From assembly GCF_014635865.1 (NCBI RefSeq), contig NZ_BMDQ01000001.1, positions 1,364,001-1,428,000 on the forward strand: DNA of 64,000 bases, read 5' to 3'. A program made the translations under genes and the position numbers. Positions 36,284 to 44,597 of this stretch are shown here, piece by piece. A model generated the notes under the pieces. That model saw nothing but the letters and a program-made list of their open reading frames with translations, was not told the DNA's origin and did no database searches. Within the stretch, counting starts at the first letter, position 1; the number at the start of each line of letters is the position of its first letter. Source of the stretch: Winogradskyella haliclonae (lineage in GTDB: Bacteria; Bacteroidota; Bacteroidia; Flavobacteriales; Flavobacteriaceae).

Positions 36284-36971
36284 AGCTATTATCATAGATG
36301 ATGAACCGAAGGCTATTGAGCTACTAGAAAATTATTGTGGCAGAACAGAGGACCTTACCCATATTGCATCTTTTAGAAACCCTATAGAAGCCATTGACTT
36401 CATAGACAAAAAAGCTCCGACTCTTATTTTCTTAGACATAAATATGCCTAATCTTTCTGGCATTCAGTTGGCAAAATTAATTCCTTCAGAATCACATATT
36501 GTATTTACGACTGCCTATTCTGAATATGCAGTTGAAAGCTATGATTTAAATGCCACAGATTATTTGCTAAAACCCATCACATTTCAACGCTTTTTAAAAG
36601 CAGTGACTAAAGTTTCGGATTTGGTAGCAAAATCACAGCCTGTTGAAATGATAGATGACTTAGGTACTTTGCAAATAAGGAGCGGTTATCAAAAGCATAT
36701 TTTACCTATTGATGATATATTGTATTTAGAAAAAGATGGTAATTATATGGTATACCATACATCTGAAAAAAAAATTATATCAAGAGAAACGGTATCTAAC
36801 GCTCTAGAGAATCTTCCCAATTCTTTTGTACAAGTACATAAATCATTTATTATTTCTATGCATAAAATCACGTTAGTTGATAGTAGTGCCATTTTTATTG
36901 ATTCTATTAAAATTCCTGTGAGTAGAACTTATAAAGATGAGCTATCCAACAAATTGGATAACATAACATAA
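36276..36971 (+). CDS. LytTR family response regulator
   Basis: The product has 231 residues. The receiver shows IIIDDEPKAIELL, phospho-acceptor Asp54 in FLDINMPNLSG, and the conserved Lys in YLLKPI. The C-terminal LytTR DNA-binding domain begins near 130 (LQIRSGYQKHILPIDDILYL) and ends FIDSIKIPVSRTYKDEL. Its targets are probably nearby: this plus-strand pair is surrounded by minus-strand genes for secreted hydrolases and redox proteins. Confidence 0.93.
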   Translation: MLKAIIIDDEPKAIELLENYCGRTEDLTHIASFRNPIEAIDFIDKKAPTLIFLDINMPNLSGIQLAKLIPSESHIVFTTAYSEYAVESYDLNATDYLLKPITFQRFLKAVTKVSDLVAKSQPVEMIDDLGTLQIRSGYQKHILPIDDILYLEKDGNYMVYHTSEKKIISRETVSNALENLPNSFVQVHKSFIISMHKITLVDSSAIFIDSIKIPVSRTYKDELSNKLDNIT

Positions 36972-36980
36972 TACTTCAAA

Positions 36981-37727
36981 TTAGATACCTATTTTTTTAT
37001 TCCTCCTACTAAGCAACGATGGATAAATATGATGCAAAAGCCAAAAACCTATAAAAGCTCTCATCAATGGTTGGAATAAAACGCTCAAAAAATCAATGGC
37101 TGATGAAAGATTTTGATTGCCCCAATATTCATTCAAAAAAGCACTAAAATTCATTGCTGCCCAAAAAATAAATAGGCTACCCAAAATACAATCTAGTCTT
37201 TTACTACCTATTAATGATATGCCATAAAACAGATTACCTAATGCAAAAGCCAAAATAAATAAGTTAAATAGAGCATCGCTTAAAAAATAAAAATTATCAA
37301 TATTCACCAGAAGTATATTTTTAATAAGTTCATCAGCTGTCAATATCAGTTTTTCACGAAGCCCATTTAAGTAGAATAACACTAAGAACTGCCTGAAAAT
37401 TTCGGTTAAAGAAAACACACCAAAGAAGCATAACCCTAATTTTATAAAACCCTTTGATTGGTGGATGATTAAAATACCTAGCATTGAAATAAACACCAAC
37501 AAACAATGTACAATAATCCACCACCTATTTATTACATATTTTGAATTTTTAAAGAGATTTAAACGCTCTTCAAAAGACATTTCAGGATAGGTAAACCTCC
37601 AATGAATACCAATGGTTGTAATCACAGTAAGAAAGCAACAAATGGCAGCAAACAACACAAAGTTTTTATTGCATTTTAACGAAATTATATGAGCACTTGA
37701 AGACTTCCCTGCTTTAATATTTATCAT
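36981..37727 (-). CDS. Polytopic membrane protein, unknown
   Basis: The product has 248 residues with about six hydrophobic segments, such as FVLFAAICCFLTVITTIGI and WWIIVHCLLVFISMLGILII. I do not recognise a family. Its start overlaps the end of the third serine hydrolase gene by 4 bp, so the two proteins are made together, and it could be a membrane partner of that hydrolase by inference. It converges with the LytTR regulator gene, 9 bp apart. Confidence 0.7.
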   Translation of the reverse strand: MINIKAGKSSSAHIISLKCNKNFVLFAAICCFLTVITTIGIHWRFTYPEMSFEERLNLFKNSKYVINRWWIIVHCLLVFISMLGILIIHQSKGFIKLGLCFFGVFSLTEIFRQFLVLFYLNGLREKLILTADELIKNILLVNIDNFYFLSDALFNLFILAFALGNLFYGISLIGSKRLDCILGSLFIFWAAMNFSAFLNEYWGNQNLSSAIDFLSVLFQPLMRAFIGFWLLHHIYPSLLSRRNKKIGI

Positions 37728-38905
37728 TGGAATAGTATATTTTCAATCTCTTGAATTACCGATTCAGAAATGATTGCTTTTTTAGTACTGCTTTTATAAT
37801 TATTGGTTATGATGATTAGCGTACTATTTTGGTCCTCATAATAGCGCAAACGACTAATGAAACCATAATTATTACTACCTCCCATAAAAGCAGTTTTTCC
37901 AATCACTGGATTATTATAGATATTCCAAGCATACCCTTGACACACATCATTTAGGTAAATATCATTATATCTGTGATTTACAATAAATTCTGTGGTCATC
38001 TGTTTCCAGGAAGACGGTGAAATTAATTTTGATTTTATACTGTTTGAGAATTTTAATAAATCTTCCGCAGAGGATAGTATTCCGCCATTTCCATAAATAG
38101 CTCCACTTGGTGAGGGCCATTTTGCAGGGTTATTATTTTTATAGAATTTATCGCCATATCCAAATACTATCTTAGACTCCATCTCAAAATCTCCATGAAA
38201 TGATGTATGATTCATTTTAAGCGGTTCAAAAATATTTTTGTAACAATAATCCTGAAAACTCATTTTTGATATATCTTCTATGATATAGGCCAATAAGGTA
38301 TATCCAGTATTAGAATAGTTAAAAGCTGTACCTGGTTCGAATAAAATACTTTCCTTATTAATTCTTTTAAAAACCTTTTCCCTACTCATATTCTCAAAGT
38401 CACCTTTTTTATCATGATAGGTTTCAAGACCACTAGAATGTGTAAGTAGTTGGTGAATCGTAATACTGCTTTTGTCTTTGGAGATATTGGGAAAGAATTG
38501 GCTTAACTTATCCGAGAAAGATAGCTGTCCAGCTTCTTGAAGCTGGATAATTCCTACTGCTGTAAAAATCTTGGTCAATGAACCGATATCGTAAATGGTT
38601 TTTCTAGAATTTTTTATTTGACCCAACTGAGCATAACCAAATCCTTTAGCATAAAGAATAGTATCGCTTTTTGAATAAAGAATAGTAAACCACTGTCCTT
38701 GATTAGCTTTTTCTTTTAGATATAGGTCTAATGCTATAATTCGTTTATCGGAGGATATTGTATCTAGCGCTATTGTTATCGTGTTTGTAGTACTGGACTT
38801 AAATTTAAGCGCTATCTTGTTTGCTGTATCATTTTTAACCCATAGGGACAGGATAAAAATCAAAGGAAAAGTGAAGAAGAGCGTATGTTGTTGAATAAAT
38901 TTCAT
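37724..38905 (-). CDS. Beta-lactamase-fold serine hydrolase, exported
   Basis: The product has 393 residues with an N-terminal hydrophobic segment (LFFTFPLIFILSLWV) that serves as signal or anchor. SLTK at 109-112 holds the nucleophile and YSN is at 197-199; AFMGGSNNYG takes the place of the KTG motif. It is shorter than its two paralogues and lacks their C-terminal domain. It is co-transcribed with the polytopic membrane protein (4-bp overlap) and follows the secreted DinB-fold gene by 6 bp. Confidence 0.88.
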   Translation of the reverse strand: MKFIQQHTLFFTFPLIFILSLWVKNDTANKIALKFKSSTTNTITIALDTISSDKRIIALDLYLKEKANQGQWFTILYSKSDTILYAKGFGYAQLGQIKNSRKTIYDIGSLTKIFTAVGIIQLQEAGQLSFSDKLSQFFPNISKDKSSITIHQLLTHSSGLETYHDKKGDFENMSREKVFKRINKESILFEPGTAFNYSNTGYTLLAYIIEDISKMSFQDYCYKNIFEPLKMNHTSFHGDFEMESKIVFGYGDKFYKNNNPAKWPSPSGAIYGNGGILSSAEDLLKFSNSIKSKLISPSSWKQMTTEFIVNHRYNDIYLNDVCQGYAWNIYNNPVIGKTAFMGGSNNYGFISRLRYYEDQNSTLIIITNNYKSSTKKAIISESVIQEIENILFQ

Positions 38906-38911
38906 TGTTTT

Positions 38912-39430
38912 CTACCAATTCCAAATCCCATAAGTGATATTTGGTGATAGTTCGTGCCCGGATTGCTTTAACGATAATATAATTTGACCTCTTTGGTGTG
39001 ATTCATGAGATATTAAATACCCAAAGAATCTTATAGGATTCATACTCACCCAATTCCCTTCATTTGTGTTTAATCCTTTTTCCAAAGCAGTTTCAACCAA
39101 TTGGGCACTTTCTTTCAATTTATGGATTAAACTTGGCTTGTCGTTACCACCTTGTTTAACAATTTTTTCAAAACTCAAAGAATCTTTAGGAAATAATTCT
39201 TTTAACCACTGTAACCGAACTTCAATAATATGATTGAATTGTTGCCCAACGTTTCGCTCTCCTTTTTCATAATAATCGTCAAGATACTCTTGGTCTATAC
39301 CCTCGATTAACTTTAAATTCATACTATTATGAATATTCCAGGTTTTTAATATTTGCCCAGCTAAAGAATCCTTTTGAGAGTAGGAGCTCCATGTTAAAAG
39401 TAGAAGTATATAAAGTATTTTATTCTTCAT
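38912..39430 (-). CDS. DinB-like four-helix protein with signal peptide
   Basis: The product has 172 residues. A signal peptide (MKNKILYILLLLTWSSYSQ) precedes a DinB/YfiT-like bundle with VGQQFNHIIEVRLQWL and the closing metal-site helix SHESHQRGQIILSLKQSGH. DinB-fold proteins usually bind a metal through three histidines and are often thiol transferases; an exported member is less common. A paralogue without a signal peptide is encoded at 41091. Confidence 0.82.
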   Translation of the reverse strand: MKNKILYILLLLTWSSYSQKDSLAGQILKTWNIHNSMNLKLIEGIDQEYLDDYYEKGERNVGQQFNHIIEVRLQWLKELFPKDSLSFEKIVKQGGNDKPSLIHKLKESAQLVETALEKGLNTNEGNWVSMNPIRFFGYLISHESHQRGQIILSLKQSGHELSPNITYGIWNW

Positions 39431-39496
39431 AATAAGTGAGTATTTGAAAATATCTGCACAACAATCTAGAGAAACAATGTTTTATTAGCCTGAAAA

Positions 39497-40339
39497 CTAA
39501 TCGATTACTTTTTTAATAATTGCTGTTAAATTTTCGGATGGGTTATATCCTTCATGTTTAAAAACAACTTTACCTTTTTTATTAACGATAACTAACGCCG
39601 GTACTCCTGTAAACTTTAGTTGCTTGTGAGCAACATTATCTTCATCAAAATATCCTTTGAAGTTGAAGTTTCTTGCTTCTAAAAATTTTTTTGCTTTTTC
39701 CGGGGTATCTTTTCCAAACTGAGTACAAACAAATAAAAATTCTATATCTGTACGAGCACTATAGTTCTCTTTCAAAGCTTTTAATTCTTTCATTTCTTCA
39801 ATACATGGCTTACACCAGGTGCCAAAAAAATCAATGACTAGTGTTTTATCCTTAAAGTCTTCAATTGAGTAAGTTTTTCCATCATGTAAAGCTTTAAACT
39901 TTATTTCTGGCGCATTTTCATTTACATATTGAGATAAGCTTGATTCGACTAAATTAGGCACTACACCAAATGAATAAAAAACAATTAATAGCAATCCAAT
40001 ACCACTAACCCATTTCTTTGCGTCGAACACACATATAGCGCTTATCATTAGAAATAGAGGGATAGCAGTCCATAATTTTGGAATTTCAGGTAAAATTCCG
40101 AGTATATATCCGATTGATATTGGTAGGCAAGAAAGTACCACTAAAATAATCTTTGCTTTTGACTTGTTTCTTTTTAATACTGCATATGTACCTATAAGTA
40201 ATGCCACTAAAAATGAAACTATACGTAAATCTAAGGTTAAAAAGTTCATCACTAAAATGACCACTAAAACAATGGTAATGCCTGCTGAAAAATGGGTTAT
40301 ACTCTCTCGGATTTTATTTTTCATAATATAATGTTTCAT
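39497..40339 (-). CDS. Membrane-anchored TlpA-like thioredoxin
   Basis: The product has 280 residues. Four hydrophobic segments fill the first 135 residues (for example ITIVLVVILVMNFLTL and IGLLLIVFYSFGVV), then a thioredoxin domain with FFGTWCKPCIEEMKELKAL and KFTGVPALVIVNKKG. It should reduce or oxidise disulfides on the periplasmic side. A second start five codons in (ATG 40324, MKNKIRES) is equally plausible. It follows the TPR-like gene by 15 bp. Confidence 0.85.
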   Translation of the reverse strand: MKHYIMKNKIRESITHFSAGITIVLVVILVMNFLTLDLRIVSFLVALLIGTYAVLKRNKSKAKIILVVLSCLPISIGYILGILPEIPKLWTAIPLFLMISAICVFDAKKWVSGIGLLLIVFYSFGVVPNLVESSLSQYVNENAPEIKFKALHDGKTYSIEDFKDKTLVIDFFGTWCKPCIEEMKELKALKENYSARTDIEFLFVCTQFGKDTPEKAKKFLEARNFNFKGYFDEDNVAHKQLKFTGVPALVIVNKKGKVVFKHEGYNPSENLTAIIKKVID

Positions 40340-40354
40340 CTAAGCAACTACTCA

Positions 40355-41059
40355 TCAATCTTGCTTTATTAAGCCTAACCCCGTTGACAAACCATTTATC
40401 CAAAAATCTGTCCAATGCTCATTCATATAACTAATATCCGCTTTACTTCTTTCCTTTATTTCAGAGAACTTATCTTTTGCATCCTTTAGTAGTGCTAAAC
40501 TTGTTTGTTGTTGGGCTAGGTTATTTCTCAAATTATTAAAAGGACCCGTAGCTGATAACACCCATAATACTGGATTTTCAGGTTGCAATCGAATACCTTC
40601 ATTCAATTCATCCAATGATTGTTTTTGTAGTTTTTGTACTTCTTTAGAATCCTTTGCGTTGAAACTTTTCAGACGATAAATTAGCGATTGTAATCCTTTG
40701 AAATAAGAATAAATTATAGAGTCATTTTTAGTACTACCCAATGCCTTCTCTGCATCATTATAATACAATTGTGCTTTATCTAGGAAAGTAGCGTCTCTTG
40801 TAGTATTATTAACTTGGGTAGCGATATATGATGACCAAAATGGTACCAACCAATTTTGCGGATATTTCTTAGAAATTGCCTCTAATTCAACTATAGCTTT
40901 TTGGGGGTCGTTATCATTTTTTGATTCCCAATATAAATTGACTGCATTTTCGATAGATACTATTTCTTGCTTTGGAAAAAGGTCTTTGACCTTAAAGTCT
41001 TGTCCAACTACCGTTTTAATTGACAATAGTAAAATGATGAATGTAAGATAGTGTTTCAT
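40355..41059 (-). CDS. Exported TPR-like helical protein, unknown
   Basis: The product has 234 residues with a signal peptide (LTFIILLLSIKTVVGQ) and helix pairs of tetratricopeptide character (AIVELEAISKKYPQNWLVPF, FLDKAQLYYNDAEKALGS, LQPENPVLWVLSATGPFNN). It is probably a periplasmic scaffold. It precedes the TlpA-like gene and follows the second DinB gene. Its precise partner is unknown. Confidence 0.7.
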   Translation of the reverse strand: MKHYLTFIILLLSIKTVVGQDFKVKDLFPKQEIVSIENAVNLYWESKNDNDPQKAIVELEAISKKYPQNWLVPFWSSYIATQVNNTTRDATFLDKAQLYYNDAEKALGSTKNDSIIYSYFKGLQSLIYRLKSFNAKDSKEVQKLQKQSLDELNEGIRLQPENPVLWVLSATGPFNNLRNNLAQQQTSLALLKDAKDKFSEIKERSKADISYMNEHWTDFWINGLSTGLGLIKQD

Positions 41060-41090
41060 GATATAAATTTTATTGGTTGCATATTACTAA

Positions 41091-41552
41091 TTAACGCGTA
41101 CCCCACTGCCATAAACCAAATCCAGCCTTTTTACTAATAGAATGCCCACATTCTTTTAAAATCAGAACAATTTGACCACGATGATGAGATTCATGAGAGA
41201 TTAAATACCCTAAAAATGCTGTTGGATGTGGTTTAAAACCTTTTATTCGATTATTTTCTAAACCAAATTTTAATAGTTTTTCAATAGCTATGCCTGAGGC
41301 TATTATATTTATCTTTAATTTCTCTATGCTTAAGTTATCGTCTTCTAATTTCTCTAGATTAGGTAATAATTCTGGTAGTGCCTCTTTTATCCACATCAAT
41401 CGAACATTATGCATATGCATAAATTGGTTTCTTACATTTCTGCCTTTAGCAGTTGATAGGTCGTTTAGATAATTTTCATTTTCAATGGTGTCTAATAGAT
41501 AACTATTAATTCTATTATGTATTTGCCATGTTTCTATAATTTCTTTGTGCAT
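41091..41552 (-). CDS. DinB-like protein, cytoplasmic
   Basis: The product has 153 residues and is a paralogue of the exported DinB-like protein at 38912. Both share the beginning of the bundle (ETWQIHNRINSYLLDTI here) and the metal-site helix SHESHHRGQIVLILKECGH, and both end with a GLWQWGTR or GIWNW tail. There is no signal peptide. It is the first gene of the minus-strand run from 41552 to 36981. Confidence 0.85.
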   Translation of the reverse strand: MHKEIIETWQIHNRINSYLLDTIENENYLNDLSTAKGRNVRNQFMHMHNVRLMWIKEALPELLPNLEKLEDDNLSIEKLKINIIASGIAIEKLLKFGLENNRIKGFKPHPTAFLGYLISHESHHRGQIVLILKECGHSISKKAGFGLWQWGTR

Positions 41553-41695
41553 TCTTTAAAATTAACAGTTCAGTAAATCTTGACCAATTATTGTTTACAA
41601 GTGGAAGCAATATTGTTATGAAATAGTGCATCACGACAAACATTTGTTATTCATCACTTTTAATAGTTATTTGTAACAGTTTTTAGAGTTGTCTT

Positions 41696-42145
41696 TTATA
41701 AATCAAATTCAAGCGCTTTTCTTCTTACCAATGCTAAATCAATAGCATCAAGCTTATTGAAATTAACAATTTTATATTGCCATTTTTTAGCTTCTTCAAC
41801 GGTACCATTTTATAAAGTGCCAGCATTAACCAGTATTGATTATAGGAATTATCCAAATCAGTTTCCTTCATTTTTTTACAGCCTCTATATCTCTGTTTCT
41901 AGCTATTAAAATCTTTGATTACAAAACTTTTGAATCTTCTGTTTTTTCATCACTTAACTCGTTGAATAACTTTAGCTGTTTCTCTACTTCCTTCAGGCTA
42001 TTTTTAATATGACTCATAAGCCACGTAGTAGAACTCTAAATTTGTTATCTACATACTTCTTCCAATTGTTGTATTCATCAATGCAGAAGAGCATTCGATT
42101 TATAAAAGAGTATTTACTAATCCGATTATAAAAACCATTATTGAT
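41696..42145 (-). pseudogene. Decayed gene for a helical TPR-like protein
   Basis: Reading the minus strand by joining frames gives a continuous protein-like tail: NRISKYSFINRMLFCIDEY and WKKYVDNKF in one frame, STTWLMSHIKNSLKEVEKQL and FNELSDEKTEDSKVL in a second, an in-frame stop, SKILIARNRDIEA, then METDL-like NSYNQYWLMLALYKM in a third, and GTVEEAKKWQYKIVNFNKLD to ALEFDL and a TAA stop at 41696-41698. At least two frameshifts and one nonsense codon are needed. It is the C-terminal part of a helical repeat protein; the N-terminus is gone. Confidence 0.7.
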
Positions 42146-42191
42146 TCAAGAGTAAAACATTGTGATACTTTAAAAAAAAATTAAAATATAA

Positions 42192-42218
42192 AACCCATAG
42201 CCGAAAAGGTTATAGGTT
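42192..42218 (-). terminator. Rho-independent terminator of the nuclease/TerB gene train
   Basis: On the minus strand AACCTATAACC pairs with GGCTATGGGTT around a short loop and is followed by a T-rich run (TTTTATATTTTAATTTTTTTTT region, 42169-42191). It lies about 80 bp after the stop of the last gene of the train at 42297. Confidence 0.65.
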
Positions 42219-42224
42219 CTACTT

Positions 42225-42269
42225 TGTGGAGTCAAAGGGACAAAAGTCGAACTATTTTGATGAGGACTT
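42225..42269. repeat. 45-bp direct repeat, copy 2
   Basis: This is the second copy of the repeat at 30630-30674 (40 of 45 identical, same orientation). It begins TGTGGAGTCAAAGGGAC and ends GATGAGGACTT, 6 bp from the terminator hairpin at 42192-42218 and 28 bp from the stop of the gene at 42297. Confidence 0.8.
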
Positions 42270-42296
42270 GGATAATTTAAATAAGATATTATTTGA

Positions 42297-42668
42297 TTAA
42301 TGTTGATAACATCTACCACTTGTGTTTTTTGTTTTTCGTTTACAACGTTTCCCAGATTTTGTTTTACCTGTACATTGGGTTGCTGTTAACTTTTTTGATG
42401 TAGTAGTTTTTTGTTCTTTTTTTGAAGCTAAAGATGTTGAATTTGATTTCTTCTTTGTATTATTCGCTGTTGGTTTACAAACTTTACAAGCCACATATCC
42501 TAATGCTTTTGCTCTGTCTAATTTGATTTCTTTTTTAGAATATTTTAGGTAATGGCAAGTGCTTTTGTGATATTTCTCTCCAGTCTTTGTCGTATAAACA
42601 GTTTGTGCAGGTATACAATAACCACAGGATAATGTTATAAATAGAACGACTATTTTAAGTAATTTCAC
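42297..42668 (-). CDS. Cys/His-rich two-domain protein (DUF5763-like C-terminus)
   Basis: The product has 123 residues: a signal peptide (IVVLFITLSCGYCIPAQ), a small Cys/His motif domain (GEKYHKSTCHYLKYSKKEI, then YVACKVCKP) and, after a Ser/Lys-rich linker, CTGKTKSGKRCKRKTKN ending in GRCYQH, like DUF5763. Both parts look like small zinc sites. The first motif occurs fused to nucleases or DNA-uptake proteins in other bacteria. Here its start overlaps the thermonuclease gene by 4 bp, so the two work together by inference. Confidence 0.75.
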   Translation of the reverse strand: MKLLKIVVLFITLSCGYCIPAQTVYTTKTGEKYHKSTCHYLKYSKKEIKLDRAKALGYVACKVCKPTANNTKKKSNSTSLASKKEQKTTTSKKLTATQCTGKTKSGKRCKRKTKNTSGRCYQH

Positions 42669-43168
42669 TCTTTAGTTTTTTTCTTTTTTCTATCTCTCCA
42701 TTCCCAAGGTGCAATAGCGTTTTTATCTTGCCAAAGCCCTAGTCTATTACCTCTGGCATTGTCCTCTAAAGCTTGTAAAATAGAATCTTTAGAATATTTT
42801 CTATAATGCCATGCTAAGCCATTTTTCACAAGCTCATGACATAGACTTAAAGAGTCATCATATATTACATTACTAATATATCGTTGGTATCTATCTCTCT
42901 TTAGAATTTTTAATGTTACCATCTTACTAAAAATAGCATCGGAAACAAACTGCTTTGCTTTTTTTGAAAAAGGTTGTTTGCTCTCTGGGCAATCTATGTT
43001 TGCTAAGCGTACTTTTATAAGTGTAGAATCTTTCGTTAAAAGTTTAAAAGTATCACCATCAGTTATTCCAACAACTTTTCCAATGATTGTTTCTTTTTTT
43101 ACCGATTTAGAATCAGCATTTATTGAAACAATTAATAGAAGTAAAAAAGCAAAACCGTATTTGTACAT
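42665..43168 (-). CDS. Thermonuclease family (SNase-like) protein, exported
   Basis: The product has 167 residues. A signal peptide (GFAFLLLLIVSINADS) leads to a staphylococcal nuclease fold with VVGITDGDTFKLL, VRLANIDCPE (an Arg and Glu of the active site), DRYQRYIS with the second Arg, LVKNGLAWHYRKY and NRLGLWQDKNAIAPWEWR. It should be a calcium-dependent periplasmic or secreted nuclease. It is separated by 75 bp from the HsdR_N-type gene upstream and coupled to the Cys/His-rich gene downstream. Confidence 0.92.
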   Translation of the reverse strand: MYKYGFAFLLLLIVSINADSKSVKKETIIGKVVGITDGDTFKLLTKDSTLIKVRLANIDCPESKQPFSKKAKQFVSDAIFSKMVTLKILKRDRYQRYISNVIYDDSLSLCHELVKNGLAWHYRKYSKDSILQALEDNARGNRLGLWQDKNAIAPWEWRDRKKKKTKE

Positions 43169-43243
43169 AAGATTATTTTAAAGAGACTTAAACTTAGCTA
43201 ATAATCTTTTCAATACAAATAATTAATTGAGCTCATATCTTAA

Positions 43244-44296
43244 TTAATCCTCATAAAGATTAATTGTTTTTAAAAGCCTTTCCTCAAAGTTATATATATC
43301 GCTCAATTTCGTAATTAACTCTTTAGTTTCTTTTTTTACTTCATCAAAAACGCCAATGTACTTTTTGCTTCCATTAAAATGCAATCTGCACAATGGCTTT
43401 CGGTTATTATCATCTAAAAGAATTCCAAAATATGATTGAGTATCTCTGTAGGCAATTCTATCAATAGAGAGTTTACGTCTTAGAATAGCAACTACAATTC
43501 TAAAACCCTCTAATTCTTCTTCAGTGGTTTCTATTCTATTATCTTCTTCTATGACCTCGATAGTGTCCAATTGTTGGTTTTCAGCTTCTTTGTTCAATGC
43601 AGAGTTTAAGCGATCATTTACTTTTTCACTCAAGGTTTGTGTAAAGGCTTTGTGAACTAAACCCGTAAATTCATGCATTACCTTTTCTGTAAGTCTACCA
43701 GAGTATACTTTATTAGCAAATAATTTGACAAAATCATAAGATGGCTCAGTTAGTTCTTCAGTAATACATTTTCTAATTTCTTTAGTATACTTTAAGGCAC
43801 TTGCATTATTTACGATTTTATTTACATCAAAATTTGATTTATGAAATTTTGAAATCTCATGGACTTCATTGTCTTTAATTTTGGTAATATCTAATTCAAA
43901 AAATGGTTTTGCATCCATTTTATTTGCATGCTCTAAATCTGTATAGAAGCGATAATTAATGCCGTTTGTGAGTAATGCGAACCGTGTTTTAGTTGCATGG
44001 AAATACCTAAACAATTGTGAGTTGTGATTATCTAGATTCTCTTCCCAGTGCTTACATTCGATAATGATAATTGGCACTTCATTTTGAAAAATAGCATAAT
44101 CTACCTTTTCTCCTTTTTTTAATCCTAAATCAGCGGTAAACTCTGGTACAACTTCTAGAGGATTAAATGTATCGTAGCCCAAAGCATTAATAAATGGTAA
44201 CACAAAAGCGTGTTTTGTTGATTCTTCAGTATCAATTTTATCTTTGAGTTGATTGATTTTAGTTGCAATTGCTTTTAGTTTATTTTGTAGTTCCAT
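43244..44296 (-). CDS. Predicted nuclease with HsdR N-terminal-type domain
   Basis: The product has 350 residues. The N-terminal PD-(D/E)XK fold is visible: FVLPFINALGYDTFNPLEVV, Asp67 in KVDYAIF and Glu80-x-Lys82 in IIIECKHW, then RYFHATKTRFALLTNGINYR and FFELDITKI. This is the layout of the HsdR N-terminus (type I restriction enzyme R subunit). There is no helicase part. The C-terminal 80 residues (FRIVVAILRRKLSIDRIAYR onward) resemble a domain that often follows this nuclease fold. No methylase gene is near, so a solitary restriction or repair function is likely. Confidence 0.82.
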   Translation of the reverse strand: MELQNKLKAIATKINQLKDKIDTEESTKHAFVLPFINALGYDTFNPLEVVPEFTADLGLKKGEKVDYAIFQNEVPIIIIECKHWEENLDNHNSQLFRYFHATKTRFALLTNGINYRFYTDLEHANKMDAKPFFELDITKIKDNEVHEISKFHKSNFDVNKIVNNASALKYTKEIRKCITEELTEPSYDFVKLFANKVYSGRLTEKVMHEFTGLVHKAFTQTLSEKVNDRLNSALNKEAENQQLDTIEVIEEDNRIETTEEELEGFRIVVAILRRKLSIDRIAYRDTQSYFGILLDDNNRKPLCRLHFNGSKKYIGVFDEVKKETKELITKLSDIYNFEERLLKTINLYED

Positions 44297-44300
44297 AGTT

Positions 44301-44597
44301 TTATTTTAGTCCTTGTGAAAAAATTTCATTGAAAAACTTTGTTAATGATGTTTCTTTTCCTTTTGATGCTGCATAAGCTATTCCCAATGATTCTAATTCA
44401 CCAGCAACAAAACCTTTTTCTAATAGCTTTTTGGAATTTGGGTTGTTTTTTAACCTTTTTACTTTTTTTAGCCAATCATTGTATGGGCCGCCAACTGAAA
44501 AACCAAATTTTTTAAAATCCTCTTTATTCTTAAATCTTAATAATTCACTATATAGTTCATTAAACTCTTCTAACACGTTTGCTTCGCTCTCTTTCAT
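44301..44597 (-). CDS. Hypothetical protein, 98 aa
   Basis: The product has 98 residues and is predicted mostly helical (NVLEEFNELYSELLRFKNKE at the start), with no signal peptide. I do not recognise a family. It overlaps the DUF4236 gene by 4 bp upstream and ends 4 bp before the HsdR_N-type gene, so it is embedded in the operon and probably a partner of one of its neighbours. Confidence 0.7.
   Translation of the reverse strand: MKESEANVLEEFNELYSELLRFKNKEDFKKFGFSVGGPYNDWLKKVKRLKNNPNSKKLLEKGFVAGELESLGIAYAASKGKETSLTKFFNEIFSQGLK

Noticed and set aside
32207-38905. Antibiotic-resistance beta-lactamases
   Set aside because: The SxxK and YSN motifs are present, but the KTG motif is missing or changed and C-terminal domains are atypical; peptidase or esterase roles are more likely.
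30630-42269. Reading the 11.6-kb block as an integrated mobile element
   Set aside because: No integrase, transposase or tRNA target was found; the direct repeats alone do not prove insertion.
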